Source of the DNA: Undibacterium umbellatum | GTDB lineage: Bacteria; Pseudomonadota; Gammaproteobacteria; Burkholderiales; Burkholderiaceae_D | Direction: 5' to 3' | Assembly (NCBI RefSeq): GCF_014284125.1 | Contig: NZ_JACOFX010000001.1 | Location: 806,001 to 870,000 of the forward strand | Length of the DNA stretch: 64,000 nt | Shown here: positions 17,797 to 26,677 of the stretch, one piece after another | Layout of the letters: each line of letters begins with the position of its first letter | Position numbering within the stretch: position 1 is the stretch's first letter | Position numbers and translations under genes: made by a program | The notes under the pieces: generated by a model | Seen by the model: only the letters and a program-made list of their open reading frames with translations | The model's database searches: none | What the model was told of the DNA's origin: nothing

Positions 17797-19191
17797 CTAG
17801 CCTGCAATCACGCTCAGACGTTGCGTAACAACTTCACGGCCAAACAGCTCGATGACAGCATCGATAGATGGTGTCTGCAATTGGCCTGTCAGCAGCAAGC
17901 GCAAAGGCATGGCCAGTTGTGGCATCTTCAGTGAGAAGTCTGCCAGGGTTTGTTTCATGGCGGCAGACAGGGCTGCTTTATTCCACTCCACGGTTTTGCA
18001 TAGCTCGGCGTATTGACGCAAGGCTGGCAATATCGCCTCAGTCACATGCTGGGTCATCAACGCCGGGTCTGCTGCCGGCTGGCGATAGAACAGCATGGCC
18101 GCCTGTCCCAGTTCTACCGTGGTATTGGTGCGCTCTTTCAACAGTGCGATCACGGCTTCCAGTGCGGGCGCATTATCAAACTGCGCCCCGTCGTCCAGCA
18201 TTTGCTGCTTGATCAAACCAGCCAGGCGCACATTGTCTGCCGCCTTGATATAGTGGTTATTGATCCACGCCAGCTTTTCAGGATTGAACTGGGCAGCAGA
18301 ACCAGACAAATGACTTAAATCGAACCAGCTGCACATTTGCTCCATGGAGAATATCTCATCATCACCATGGCTCCAGCCCAGGCGGGCCAGATAGTTGAGC
18401 ATGGCTTCAGGCAGATAGCCCTGTTTTGGATACTCCATCACACTGACGGCACCATGGCGCTTGGACAGTTTTTGGCCATCAGGGCCTAATATCATAGGCA
18501 AATGACCATAATGCGGCAGAGTCGCGCCCAGCGCATTCAGGATATTGATCTGGCGCGGTGTGTTATTGACATGATCATCACCACGGATCACATGGGTGAT
18601 TTGCATATCCCAGTCATCGACTGCAACGCAGAAGTTATAGGTCGGCGTGCCATCAGGACGAGCAATAACCAGATCATCGAGCTCACGGTTACCGATAGTG
18701 ATTTGTCCTTTGACCACATCCAGCCAGCTGACTTCGCCATCCAGAGGGTTTTTGAAACGTATTACTGGCTTGCGGTCAGCCGGTATCGCTGGCAAGGTCT
18801 TGCCAGCTTCAGGGCGCCATGTGCCGTCATAGCGTGGTTTTTCACCTGCAGCACGCTGGCGTTCACGCATGGCTTCAACTTCATCCGGTGAAGAATAGCA
18901 ATGATAGGCCGTGCCTTTAGCCAGCATGTCAGCCAATACTTCGCCATAACGCTCCATGCGTTTCATTTGATAGAAAGGGCCTTCGTCATGATGCAGGCCC
19001 AGCCAGTTCATGCCATCGAGAATGGCTTGCACGGCTTCTGGCGTAGAGCGTTCCAGATCGGTATCTTCGATACGCAGCACGAAAGTGCCACCAAAATGAC
19101 GGGCAAATGCCCAGCTGAACAAGGCAGTGCGGGCACCACCAACATGGAGATAGCCGGTAGGGCTGGGAGCAAAACGGGTACGTACAGTCAT
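17797..19191 (-). CDS. gltX: Glutamyl-tRNA synthetase
   Basis: This class I synthetase charges tRNA-Glu, 464 residues. The HIGH-type motif is in [19 protein letters not shown] at residues about 9-27, and the KMSKS-type motif is KLSKRHG near residue 240. [20 protein letters not shown] is a further family signature. Length matches the bacterial GltX family. Two tRNA-Glu genes and one tRNA-Ala gene follow on the same strand and end at one terminator, so the enzyme and its substrate are probably co-transcribed. Whether the enzyme is discriminating or also charges tRNA-Gln cannot be judged from sequence alone. Confidence 0.96.
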   Translation of the reverse strand: MTVRTRFAPSPTGYLHVGGARTALFSWAFARHFGGTFVLRIEDTDLERSTPEAVQAILDGMNWLGLHHDEGPFYQMKRMERYGEVLADMLAKGTAYHCYSSPDEVEAMRERQRAAGEKPRYDGTWRPEAGKTLPAIPADRKPVIRFKNPLDGEVSWLDVVKGQITIGNRELDDLVIARPDGTPTYNFCVAVDDWDMQITHVIRGDDHVNNTPRQINILNALGATLPHYGHLPMILGPDGQKLSKRHGAVSVMEYPKQGYLPEAMLNYLARLGWSHGDDEIFSMEQMCSWFDLSHLSGSAAQFNPEKLAWINNHYIKAADNVRLAGLIKQQMLDDGAQFDNAPALEAVIALLKERTNTTVELGQAAMLFYRQPAADPALMTQHVTEAILPALRQYAELCKTVEWNKAALSAAMKQTLADFSLKMPQLAMPLRLLLTGQLQTPSIDAVIELFGREVVTQRLSVIAG

Positions 19192-19383
19192 GAGATCACT
19201 AGCCTGCGCCCTGCTGTCGAAGAAGCTGACATACTAGAACGCGATAATGGTTAAAACCAGCATTTTACCGTTTTAACATCCCGGGCGGATAGTTTCATAA
19301 TGCCGGGCAGTCCGCCAAACTCCTGACTGATGCCTGCGTGATAGTATGGCGGAGCAAATAGACCACCCGATAAACGATCAAGC

Positions 19384-20286
19384 ATGCAAGTCCAGTCTCC
19401 TCCATTTCTGCCGTTACCCGTACGCGATGGCATCGCCCCCAGCTATATCTGGATACCAGAAGGTCATTGGGACAATGTCTTCCGTTTTTTGCAAGATCAT
19501 TTCCCTGATGTGGCTGCCCACACCTGGCAAGCACGCCTGGATAAACATGAGATCGTTGATCAACATGGCAAAGTCCTGCTTGCAGATAGCGCGGTCAAGC
19601 GCGGCATGTGTATTTACTACTATCGTGAAATCGAGAATGAAACGCCTATTCCGTATCATGAAGAAATCCTGTTCCAGGATGAACATTTGCTGGTAGTCGA
19701 TAAACCGCACTTCTTGCCCGTCATTCCATCCGGTCGTTTTTTACAGGAGACTCTACTGGTCAGGCTGAAGAAAAATACTGGCTTGATGGATCTGACTCCG
19801 ATACACAGGCTGGACAGAGAGACTGCAGGCGTCATGCTGTTTTCACACAATCCTGCCACCCGCGGGCAGTATCAATCAATGTTCCAGCGCAAAAACATGG
19901 CAAAGACTTATCTCGCAGTCGCAAAGCACCTGTCTGAACTGTCTTTCCCACTACGCCATTGCAGCCGCATGGAAGAAGCAGAAAAGTTCTTTGTCATGCG
20001 TGAGGTAAACGGTATCGCCAATTCCGAGACCTTGATAGATATCAAGGAAAGACGTGGAGAAAATAGCCTCTATCAACTGCAGCCTGTGACTGGTAGAAAA
20101 CATCAATTGCGACTTCACATGAGCAGCCTGGGTGCACCTATTGTGAATGATGCCTTTTATCCGGTCGCCCTGCCCTGCAAGGCCGATGACTTTTCTGCAC
20201 CATTGCAATTATTGGCAAAGTCCATCCGATTTGATGATCCACTCACTGGCCGAGAGCGATATTTCGAGAGTAGAAAATCATTGTAA
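19384..20286 (+). CDS. RluA-family 23S/tRNA pseudouridine synthase
   Basis: This is a 300-residue pseudouridine synthase. The catalytic motif HRLDRETAG at about residues 141-149 contains the essential Asp144. LFQDEHLLVVDKPHFLPVIP precedes it, and the late TGRKHQLRLHMSSLG is the RluA-family substrate-binding segment. The N-terminal about 75 residues resemble an S4-like RNA-binding domain. It isomerises uridine in rRNA or tRNA, but the target position cannot be assigned from sequence. It is divergent from gltX with a 192-bp shared upstream region. Confidence 0.9.
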   Translation: MQVQSPPFLPLPVRDGIAPSYIWIPEGHWDNVFRFLQDHFPDVAAHTWQARLDKHEIVDQHGKVLLADSAVKRGMCIYYYREIENETPIPYHEEILFQDEHLLVVDKPHFLPVIPSGRFLQETLLVRLKKNTGLMDLTPIHRLDRETAGVMLFSHNPATRGQYQSMFQRKNMAKTYLAVAKHLSELSFPLRHCSRMEEAEKFFVMREVNGIANSETLIDIKERRGENSLYQLQPVTGRKHQLRLHMSSLGAPIVNDAFYPVALPCKADDFSAPLQLLAKSIRFDDPLTGRERYFESRKSL

Positions 20287-20358
20287 GTAGCTGGCATAGT
20301 GGGCTACGCAGGCAAACGGGTTGACAGCAAGGCCCTAAAGCAGTAATATTGCGGTCTT

Positions 20359-20435
20359 CGGAGTGTAGCGCAGCCCGGTAGCGCACCTGCTTTGGGAGCA
20401 GGGGGTCCAAGGTTCGAATCCTTGTACTCCGACCA
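20359..20435 (+). tRNA. tRNA-Pro (anticodon TGG), copy 1
   Basis: This 77-nt gene includes an encoded CCA. The acceptor CGGAGTG pairs with the 3' TACTCCG (one G·T pair), the anticodon arm CTGCTTTGGGAGCAG has anticodon TGG, and the T-arm contains GGTTCGAATCC. Confidence 0.97.
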
Positions 20436-20442
20436 GATTCCA

Positions 20443-20467
20443 GGGATCGTCAGAGACGGTCCCTTTT
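20443..20467 (+). terminator. Terminator after tRNA-Pro copy 1
   Basis: GGGATCGTC and GACGGTCCC form a 9-bp stem with one G-U pair and a three-base AGA loop, followed by TTTTATTT. Confidence 0.75.
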
Positions 20468-20537
20468 ATTTCGGAAGATTCAGATCTTGTTTTTTAAGAC
20501 TTCATCAACTTAAATAATAAATGACAGACCAGTTTTT

Positions 20538-20614
20538 CGGAGTGTAGCGCAGCCCGGTAGCGCACCTGCTTTGGGAGCAGGGGGTCCAAGGTTCGAATCC
20601 TTGTACTCCGACCA
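20538..20614 (+). tRNA. tRNA-Pro (anticodon TGG), copy 2
   Basis: This 77-nt gene is identical to the copy at 20359-20435, including the encoded CCA. The flanking sequences differ and each copy has its own terminator, so the two copies seem to be separate or partly separate transcription units. Confidence 0.97.
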
Positions 20615-20620
20615 AGTTAA

Positions 20621-20654
20621 AAAGGATCGTTGAATATTCAACGATCCTTTTTTC
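20621..20654 (+). terminator. Terminator after tRNA-Pro copy 2
   Basis: A perfect self-complementary stem AAAGGATCGTTGA/TCAACGATCCTTT around ATAT, followed by more T. It also faces the ribD stop and could act in both directions. Confidence 0.9.
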
Positions 20655-20678
20655 TTTTATGCTTCACATTTACATGAA

Positions 20679-21776
20679 TTATTTGAAGCGAGCCAGTATG
20701 CGCAAATCATCACCTACCCGGCTGACCTCATGAAATTGCAAAGCCCTCGCCTCATCCACATGGTTCAATTCAGGCAAATTAAATAAACCAGCCCCACTAC
20801 CCAAGAGCTTGGGTGCCAAATACATCAAGAGCTCGTTAATGCAATTTTGTCTGATCAATGCGCCGTTTAATGTTGCCCCGGCCTCGACGTGCAATTCGTT
20901 AATTTGCCTTCGCCCCAATTCCTGCATCAAGGCTGGCAAATCCACCTGCTGATTTTCATCGGACAAGCAGATCACTTCTGCGCCTGCATGCTCCAACTCA
21001 AGCTGCTTTCCTGCATCAGCTACAGCACATACAATCAGCGCACCACCTTGCAAAACCTTGGCTTGTGCAGAGATTCGCAACTGCGAATCTACGATGATTT
21101 TTTGCGGCTGACGTGGCGTGTCGACGCCTCGCACATTCAGCATGGGATCATCTGACAGCACCGTGCCTATGCCAGTCAAAATCGCATCTGCACGTGCGCG
21201 CCAAAGATGCCCATCCTGCCTTGCTGCTGGCCCGGTAATCCACTGGCTCTGCCCATTTGACAATGCTGTGATGCCGTCAAGACTACCAGCGACTTTCATT
21301 CTGACCCAGGGCATGCCAGTTTCCATGCGCTGAAAAAAACCTATATTCAATTCCCGCGCCTGCAAAGCCAAGTCAGGGAAGGCACCACACTCAACTTCGA
21401 CACCTGCTTCCTGCAAGATACCTAAGCCACGACCGGCTACTTGCGGATTGGCGTCCTGCATGGCAGCAACCACGCGTGCGATACCAGCATCACGCAAACC
21501 ATTTGCGCATGGTGGCGTGCGGCCAAAATGACTACAAGGTTCCAGCGTGACATAAGCAGTAGCGCCACGGACATCGTGGCCTTTTGTGGCGGCATCACGC
21601 AAGGCTTGCACCTCTGCATGCGCCTGCCCTACCGGCTGCGTCCAGCCCTGCCCCAGCACCTGACCCTCACGCACTATCACGCAACCCACCTTGGGGTTAG
21701 GTGAAGTTTCTATGGTGGCGCGCCTGACCAGCTCCAGCGCCTGCTGCATGTAAGCATAATCAGCCTGCTTATCCAT
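20679..21776 (-). CDS. ribD: Bifunctional riboflavin biosynthesis deaminase/reductase
   Basis: RibD deaminates the pyrimidine product of GTP cyclohydrolase II and then reduces its ribosyl side chain, both in riboflavin synthesis. The 365-residue protein has an N-terminal zinc deaminase domain with GQAHAEVQAL and TLEPCSHFGRTPPC as zinc and catalytic motifs (residues about 50-90). The C-terminal half is the NADPH-dependent reductase with MKVAGSLDGITAL and VEAGATLNGALI. The ATG at 21776 is preferred. A GTG at 21788 is possible. It lies 13 bp downstream of apbC and could be co-transcribed with it. No other rib genes are adjacent. Confidence 0.95.
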   Translation of the reverse strand: MDKQADYAYMQQALELVRRATIETSPNPKVGCVIVREGQVLGQGWTQPVGQAHAEVQALRDAATKGHDVRGATAYVTLEPCSHFGRTPPCANGLRDAGIARVVAAMQDANPQVAGRGLGILQEAGVEVECGAFPDLALQARELNIGFFQRMETGMPWVRMKVAGSLDGITALSNGQSQWITGPAARQDGHLWRARADAILTGIGTVLSDDPMLNVRGVDTPRQPQKIIVDSQLRISAQAKVLQGGALIVCAVADAGKQLELEHAGAEVICLSDENQQVDLPALMQELGRRQINELHVEAGATLNGALIRQNCINELLMYLAPKLLGSGAGLFNLPELNHVDEARALQFHEVSRVGDDLRILARFK

Positions 21777-21789
21777 ACTCGCTTGCACC

Positions 21790-22878
21790 TCAGGTATTTT
21801 GTATGGTGATGGTCGGAAACTTGCTGGTCATATCCTTGGCTTTTTCAGCGACCTTGATTGCGACCTTACGGGCGATGTCTTTATACAAGCCAGCAATTTT
21901 CCCGTCAGGCTCAGCAACTACTGTCGGCGTACCAGAATCAGCTTGCTGGCGTATAGCCATTGTCAAAGGCAAGCCACCAAGGAAATCAACTCCAAAATCG
22001 GCACACATCTTCTGCCCGCCACCTTCACCGAAAATATGTTCCGCGTGACCACAGTTGGAGCAGATATGTATGCTCATGTTTTCGACGATGCCCAGGATAG
22101 GAATCCCAACTTTTTCAAACATTTTGAGACCCTTGCGCGCATCCAGCAAGGCGATATCTTGCGGTGTCGTTACGATGACAGCACCAGTGACAGGCACTTT
22201 TTGCGACAGCGTCAATTGCACGTCACCCGTACCTGGTGGCATATCGACGATCAGATAATCAAGGTCACGCCAGTTGGTTTGCCCCAGCAATTGCTGCATG
22301 GCCTGGGTCACGAGGGGGCCGCGCCAGACCATGGGTTCGTCAGGGTCAATCATGAAACCGATGGAAGACACTTGCAGACCGTGGTTTTCCAGTGGCTCCA
22401 TGGTTTTGCCATCGACTGTTTCAGGACGGCCGGAGATACCCATTATCATAGGTTGCGAAGGGCCATAGATGTCGGCATCCAGGATACCGACAGCCGCACC
22501 TTCAGCAGCCAGGGCCAGGGCCAGATTGGCGGCGGTAGTCGATTTACCAACCCCGCCCTTGCCTGAGGCCACAGCAATTATATTCTTCACATTAGGCATG
22601 AGCTTGATACCAGGCTGCACGGCATGGGCAATGATTTTCGAACTCACATTAACTGTGGCCTTGCCTGCGCCTGGCAAGGTTGCAATGGCTGCCACAACGG
22701 CAGCGCGTATCATTTCAAATTGGCTTTTCGCCGGGTAACCCAGCTCGACGTCAAGGCTCACATCTACGCCTTCTATCTTGATATTTTTTACTGATTTAGT
22801 CGTTATCAGGTCTTTATTCGTGTTGGGGTCTGTTACTTTTGCCAACGCGGCTTTAATGTCATCAACTGTAATACTCAT
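21790..22878 (-). CDS. apbC: Iron-sulfur carrier ATPase ApbC/Mrp
   Basis: This is an Fe-S cluster carrier of the Mrp/NBP35 family, 362 residues. Residues about 1-95 form the MIP18 (DUF59) domain. The deviant Walker A AVASGKGGVGKSTTAANLAL is near residue 105. LIVDMPPGTGDVQLTL is the switch II/Walker B segment. The conserved CxxC HICSNCGHAEHIFG near residue 275 binds the bridging cluster at the dimer interface. The ATG at 22878 has GGAGA eight bases upstream. It is followed by ribD. A possible 49-residue reading frame overlaps its start. Confidence 0.94.
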   Translation of the reverse strand: MSITVDDIKAALAKVTDPNTNKDLITTKSVKNIKIEGVDVSLDVELGYPAKSQFEMIRAAVVAAIATLPGAGKATVNVSSKIIAHAVQPGIKLMPNVKNIIAVASGKGGVGKSTTAANLALALAAEGAAVGILDADIYGPSQPMIMGISGRPETVDGKTMEPLENHGLQVSSIGFMIDPDEPMVWRGPLVTQAMQQLLGQTNWRDLDYLIVDMPPGTGDVQLTLSQKVPVTGAVIVTTPQDIALLDARKGLKMFEKVGIPILGIVENMSIHICSNCGHAEHIFGEGGGQKMCADFGVDFLGGLPLTMAIRQQADSGTPTVVAEPDGKIAGLYKDIARKVAIKVAEKAKDMTSKFPTITIQNT

Positions 22879-23011
22879 GCAATTCTCCATAGATATGCTG
22901 CAAGTCTAGCGCAATTTGTGCGTCTGGGCTGCAATACCCTTGCTGACAGGCTTGTTGTAAGTCAGCATCTTGAGAAGATACAAACTCCTTTGCCAAATAA
23001 AGTTCAAGCAT
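22862..23011 (-). CDS. Possible 49-residue protein upstream of apbC
   Basis: This is an open frame starting MLELYLAKEFVSSQDADLQQ and ending 17 bp inside apbC. It is acidic, with two cysteines and no membrane segment. AGGG lies seven bases before the ATG. The arrangement would couple it translationally to apbC. I do not recognise a family. It may be only the 5' leader of apbC. The region between its start and the divergent cupredoxin-like gene is just 47 bp. Confidence 0.3.
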   Translation of the reverse strand: MLELYLAKEFVSSQDADLQQACQQGYCSPDAQIALDLQHIYGELHEYYS

Positions 23012-23058
23012 AATAGCCCTGCGCTCATTTGTTTTTATAAGAAAATCAGGAGAAATTG

Positions 23059-23748
23059 ATGCAAATCCAAGCAAAACTGCCGCCCCGCAAATTCCGCCTG
23101 CCATTATCTGTTTTGGGATTGCTCAGTTATTCACTAACTGCCCAGGCTGGCTTGCTGGTGGGGCATTTGACCGACAAGAACGGGCAAGCCATGAGCAATG
23201 CCGTTATGTTCGCAACACCATTGGATACGCCTTCACCTGCAAAAAAACCTGGTGAAACAAGCATTGTGTCGCAAGAAAATTATGCCTTTAGCCCTTTCCT
23301 GACCGTCATACGCAGTGGGACGCAGGTGCGTTTTCCCAACAAGGATAATCACGAGCATCACCTGAAATCATTTTCGCCAGCAAAGACCTTCGAGCTGCGC
23401 GTGAATAGCAAAAAAGAAGAACCAGCACCTGTCCTGTTTGACAAAGTGGGTGAAGTCGCCCTGGTCTGCCACTTTCACGACTGGATGCGCGGTTTTATCT
23501 ATGTGGTTGATACACCGTATTTTTCCAAGACCGATGCGTCAGGCAGTGTGGCCCTGAATAATCTGCCCGCCGGCAAGTATGAAGTCAAAGCCTGGGCACC
23601 GAATATGTTTGGCGAACCGCTTGCACAAACTGTGCAAGTGGCAAATGACGGCCCAAGCAATGTCAAATTCCAGTTCAGCTTCGTACCTAAAGCACCACCT
23701 GCTCCGCGCAATCTGAACAAAAGTACAGCCACATTTGGTTATGACTAG
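23059..23748 (+). CDS. Exported cupredoxin-like copper protein
   Basis: This is a 229-residue exported protein. The signal peptide ends near SLTAQA. A cupredoxin-type beta-sandwich follows, resembling methylamine-utilisation or plastocyanin-like proteins. Likely type-1 copper ligands are a histidine in NKDNHEHHLKSF near residue 97 and the VCHFHDWMRG cluster at about 136-145 with Cys137, His140 (or 138) and Met143. After residue 150 a carboxypeptidase-regulatory-like segment (LNNLPAGKYEVKAWAPNMFG) occurs. The start is the ATG at 23059 with AGGAG upstream. The probable role is periplasmic electron transfer or copper handling, with no partner adjacent. Confidence 0.8.
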   Translation: MQIQAKLPPRKFRLPLSVLGLLSYSLTAQAGLLVGHLTDKNGQAMSNAVMFATPLDTPSPAKKPGETSIVSQENYAFSPFLTVIRSGTQVRFPNKDNHEHHLKSFSPAKTFELRVNSKKEEPAPVLFDKVGEVALVCHFHDWMRGFIYVVDTPYFSKTDASGSVALNNLPAGKYEVKAWAPNMFGEPLAQTVQVANDGPSNVKFQFSFVPKAPPAPRNLNKSTATFGYD

Positions 23749-23764
23749 CTTATGAGGTCTTAAT

Positions 23765-23791
23765 GAGTGCCCGGCATGGTGCCAGGCACTC
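23765..23791. terminator. Hairpin between convergent genes
   Basis: GAGTGCC and GGCACTC form a 7-bp stem that continues, after one mismatch, as GGCA/TGCC around a TGG loop. The following T-tract is weak. The position between converging genes supports a terminator role. Confidence 0.6.
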
Positions 23792-23797
23792 TCTCAG

Positions 23798-25315
23798 TTA
23801 GCTGGTTTGCATCTGCTGTTGAAAGGTCAGTACGATAAATTCTGCCGGATGCGTAAGCGCGACTGAAACTGTCACCTTCATCAGACCATCGAGTATGTCT
23901 TGCCCTGTCATGGTGCTGCCCAGCCCAACTCTGACACTATATGCCTCATCTGGCTTGCTGCCAGCCAGAGCACCCTCCTTCCATAGTGCATTCAAAAAAC
24001 TGCTGATTGAGGCATTCACGCTAGCCCAGGTCAGGCTATCGTTGGCTTGAAACACACAGGATTGCAAAGCTGTTTTAATCGATTGCTCCAGCATGATCAT
24101 GGTGCGTCTGACATTGATGTAACGCCAGTCATCGCTATTTCCCGCCAGGGTGCGCGCTCCCCAGACCAGCAAACCGTAGTTGGGAAAAGTGCGTATGGCA
24201 TTCACAGCCATTCCATTCAAGGGCATATTTAAATCTGTCTGCTGCTGGTCAGTGACAGTCACCGCAGGGGAAAGGGCGTTGATGATGGTCGTATTGGCAG
24301 GTGCCTGAAACACACCAAAAGTATGATCAGTACGTGCATATACACCAGCCATGGCAGCAGCGGGTGGCAAAAGATTAACGCTGCCAACGATGTTGTTCAT
24401 GCAGGATTGATACAACGGCGATAACGCCATCAGGCTTTGATGACGCTGACGCACTGCCACTGCGTCACCTGTTTGCGGCAACAAGGCTACGATGCTTATG
24501 TAAGCCTGTAGCTTTGTCGCGTTACCAGCAGCGTCGGCAGGAAATAAAGTGGCTGCTTCCGTATTCAAATCTGCTACCAGCAAAGGCAAGGTACCAGCTG
24601 AAACCCAGCTGTAATCGATGTCACTGATACTGACGATATTCGTATTCAGCCATGGATAATAACTGACGCCATATTTATTGAAATCATCACCCAGCCCGGC
24701 AATCCTGTAGAAGCCACCGTTGCCTGTGCCGCCAGTGACAGGGTCTTGCGCACTGCCATCTGCGGGTAAATAGCCATTGAGTACATCAAGTACGCACATG
24801 AGATGCTGCGCTTGTTCACAACTTTGCAAAGCCATTTGCGATACGCTGGCCCAGTCATCCAGGCTAAGTTGCACAGCATCGGGCATGACCAGCAAATCAG
24901 CTTCTGTACATGCAGCGGCAACAGCCAGCGCACTGGTATAAGCGTCCTTGCCAAAAGTACCCGCAGCAATTACATCGCCATAAGTACCAAGAGAAAGGAT
25001 GTAGCAAACCCCACCACCATTATTGAAGAACAATTGCAAACCAAAATATAAACCGAAAGCCGGCGCAGCTTTATTGGCCCGATATGGTGGCATCGCCTGC
25101 GTATTGCTCACGTAGTCATACTCTATTTGTGGCGCAGCGCCGAAAATGCTGATGTATTCACTCAGCGATGAAATGGGTATGGGCTTACCCTCACCGTTGG
25201 CCTCTGCTGTATATCCAACAAAGACAGGGATGCCTGTAGGCACCGCCACCACAGCACTGGAAAAACCATCCACTTCAGTAGCATAGACACCTGGTGTTGC
25301 AAGTTGTTGAATCAT
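23798..25315 (-). CDS. Contractile-tail sheath protein, orphan
   Basis: This 505-residue protein is of the phage tail sheath superfamily. It begins MIQQLATPGVYATEVDGFSS, the classical sheath N-terminus (TPGVYxxE), continues with VPVFVGYT-like GIPVFVGYTAEANG, and ends with NVRRTMIMLEQSIKTAL plus VSVALTHPAEFIVLTF, which match the conserved C-terminal sheath domain. The sequence resembles the extracellular contractile injection (eCIS/Afp) sheaths more than P2-type phage. It has a good GGAG before the ATG. No tube, baseplate, spike, ATPase or other phage gene lies on either side: its neighbours are a cupredoxin-like gene and a DUF924 gene. Base composition and codon use look like the surroundings. 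The function outside a particle is unknown. Confidence 0.88.
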   Translation of the reverse strand: MIQQLATPGVYATEVDGFSSAVVAVPTGIPVFVGYTAEANGEGKPIPISSLSEYISIFGAAPQIEYDYVSNTQAMPPYRANKAAPAFGLYFGLQLFFNNGGGVCYILSLGTYGDVIAAGTFGKDAYTSALAVAAACTEADLLVMPDAVQLSLDDWASVSQMALQSCEQAQHLMCVLDVLNGYLPADGSAQDPVTGGTGNGGFYRIAGLGDDFNKYGVSYYPWLNTNIVSISDIDYSWVSAGTLPLLVADLNTEAATLFPADAAGNATKLQAYISIVALLPQTGDAVAVRQRHQSLMALSPLYQSCMNNIVGSVNLLPPAAAMAGVYARTDHTFGVFQAPANTTIINALSPAVTVTDQQQTDLNMPLNGMAVNAIRTFPNYGLLVWGARTLAGNSDDWRYINVRRTMIMLEQSIKTALQSCVFQANDSLTWASVNASISSFLNALWKEGALAGSKPDEAYSVRVGLGSTMTGQDILDGLMKVTVSVALTHPAEFIVLTFQQQMQTS

Positions 25316-25349
25316 GGTCGAGTACTCCGTAGTAGCCTGCTGCCATCTT

Positions 25350-25949
25350 TTAAAAAGACGATCCAGGTTCAGATAAAAATTTCACTTCTTCTGATGTCGA
25401 TGCTCTTCCCAAAATTGCATTCCTGTGCGGGAAGCGGCCAAAGCGCTGGATGACTACGCGATGCTTGATGGCGAATTGATAAAAGCCTTCAAAAGTCTCG
25501 CGCTGTGCTTCAGGCACTTCCTGGCGCAAGGCATCAAACAAGGCCACAGCCCTGTCCTGGTCTGCCAGCGACTCTGAATGTTCCAGCGGCAGGTAAAAGA
25601 AAACTCTTTGGATAGGGCGCAACTGGCGGTCAGCCTGTGCCAGCAGACCCGCCTCACAATAAGCCCTGGCCTGCGCATCATAAGCGAAGGACTCGGGCGT
25701 GTTTCTATACATATTCCTGGGGAACTGGTCACACAGGATGATCAGTGCCAGCCTGCCTTCTGCTGTATTTTCCCAGCCTGCCAATTCCTTTTGCATTGCT
25801 TGTTCGGTTAAATTGGCGAAACCATCCCTGATGGCAGCATCCAGATCATCGCTCTTGGACCACCATAATCTGGTCTGGGACTGCGCGGTCTTGGCATCGT
25901 CGGGATCCATCCCAAACCAGAAATTTAATACTGCGTGCAAATCATCCAT
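25350..25949 (-). CDS. DUF924 family protein
   Basis: This is a 199-residue protein of the DUF924 family, which has an all-helical TPR-like fold. Conserved family motifs are VLNFWFGMDP at the start, LALIILCDQFPRNMYR near residue 70, FFYLPLEHSES near residue 115 and the terminal RFPHRNAILGR. The ATG at 25949 has GAGAGG upstream and matches the family start. The frame is open to 25991. The function is not established for the family. It lies 34 bp upstream of the sheath gene on the same strand, so the two might share a transcript. Confidence 0.88.
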   Translation of the reverse strand: MDDLHAVLNFWFGMDPDDAKTAQSQTRLWWSKSDDLDAAIRDGFANLTEQAMQKELAGWENTAEGRLALIILCDQFPRNMYRNTPESFAYDAQARAYCEAGLLAQADRQLRPIQRVFFYLPLEHSESLADQDRAVALFDALRQEVPEAQRETFEGFYQFAIKHRVVIQRFGRFPHRNAILGRASTSEEVKFLSEPGSSF

Positions 25950-26028
25950 CAATGCCTCTCTTCTTTGATATCTTGTTAAAGTCTCATTCACAGCAATTTT
26001 ATCTTTTATTAAGGAAATTTATAATTCT

Positions 26029-26054
26029 TTTATTTCTGTCTTGACTGAAATAAA
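26029..26054. promoter_or_regulatory. Palindromic operator over the promoter of the GbsR-type gene
   Basis: TTTATTTCTGT and ACTGAAATAAA form an 11-bp inverted repeat with one mismatch around CTTG. The TTGACT -35 box at 26041-26046 sits inside it. Seventeen bases later TACACT (26064-26069) is the -10. A near-identical site occurs at 26678-26701 before the next gene, so both are likely bound by the same regulator, probably the adjacent GbsR-type protein. Confidence 0.6.
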
Positions 26055-26075
26055 GGAATTAACTACACTGTGCTC

Positions 26076-26609
26076 ATGGAACTTACACCCGTCAAACAAA
26101 AATTTATCCTGCACTGGGGCGAAATGGGCACCTTATGGGGTGTTAACCGTACCGTGAGCCAAATTCATGCCCTGCTGTATATCGTTGGCTGCCCCATGCA
26201 GGCAGAAGAAATTGCAGACACATTGGGTGTAGCCAGATCGAATGTATCCAATTCGCTGAAAGAGCTGCAAAACTGGAAGCTGGTGAAACTCGCGCATGTC
26301 ATGGGTGACCGCAGGGCACATTATGAAACTTCGCTTGATGTCTGGGAATTGTTTCGCACAGTAGTACGTGAGCGCAAGGAAAGAGAGTTCAATCCCACCA
26401 TTACCACCTTGCAGCAATGCCTGGATAGCCCTGATCTGGATCAGGAAGACAAGGCCACACAGTTGCGCATAGCAGAAACCCTGGCACTGATGAAGACCGT
26501 CACCACCTGGACCGATGAAATGCTGCGACTGGAACCGAATACGCTGATGAAGCTCTTAAAGATGGGAGCGGCAGTACAAAAATTTGTGCGCGGGGATGAC
26601 AAGCAATAA
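26076..26609 (+). CDS. GbsR/MarR-type transcriptional regulator
   Basis: This is a 177-residue winged-helix regulator of the GbsR class. The N-terminus MELTPVKQKFILHWGEMGTL precedes the DNA-binding domain, where MQAEEIADTLGVARSNVSNS is the helix-turn-helix (residues about 42-61). The C-terminal about 80 residues are helical and probably dimerise. It heads a group of four plus-strand genes encoding a DCC-type thiol protein, an SDR/DoxX protein and a DUF2269 protein, and is the obvious candidate regulator. The -10 box ends seven bases before the ATG, so the message may be almost leaderless. A GTG two codons earlier is another possible start. Confidence 0.85.
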   Translation: MELTPVKQKFILHWGEMGTLWGVNRTVSQIHALLYIVGCPMQAEEIADTLGVARSNVSNSLKELQNWKLVKLAHVMGDRRAHYETSLDVWELFRTVVRERKEREFNPTITTLQQCLDSPDLDQEDKATQLRIAETLALMKTVTTWTDEMLRLEPNTLMKLLKMGAAVQKFVRGDDKQ

Positions 26610-26677
26610 GCTTGCTGCAACAAGCTCTTCATCTGATTCGCACAAGAAAAAAATGCAAAGGCATTTTTTTTGAAGAT

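Noticed and set aside
21799-22566. 255-codon open frame antisense to apbC
   Set aside because: It is a shadow of the conserved ATPase.
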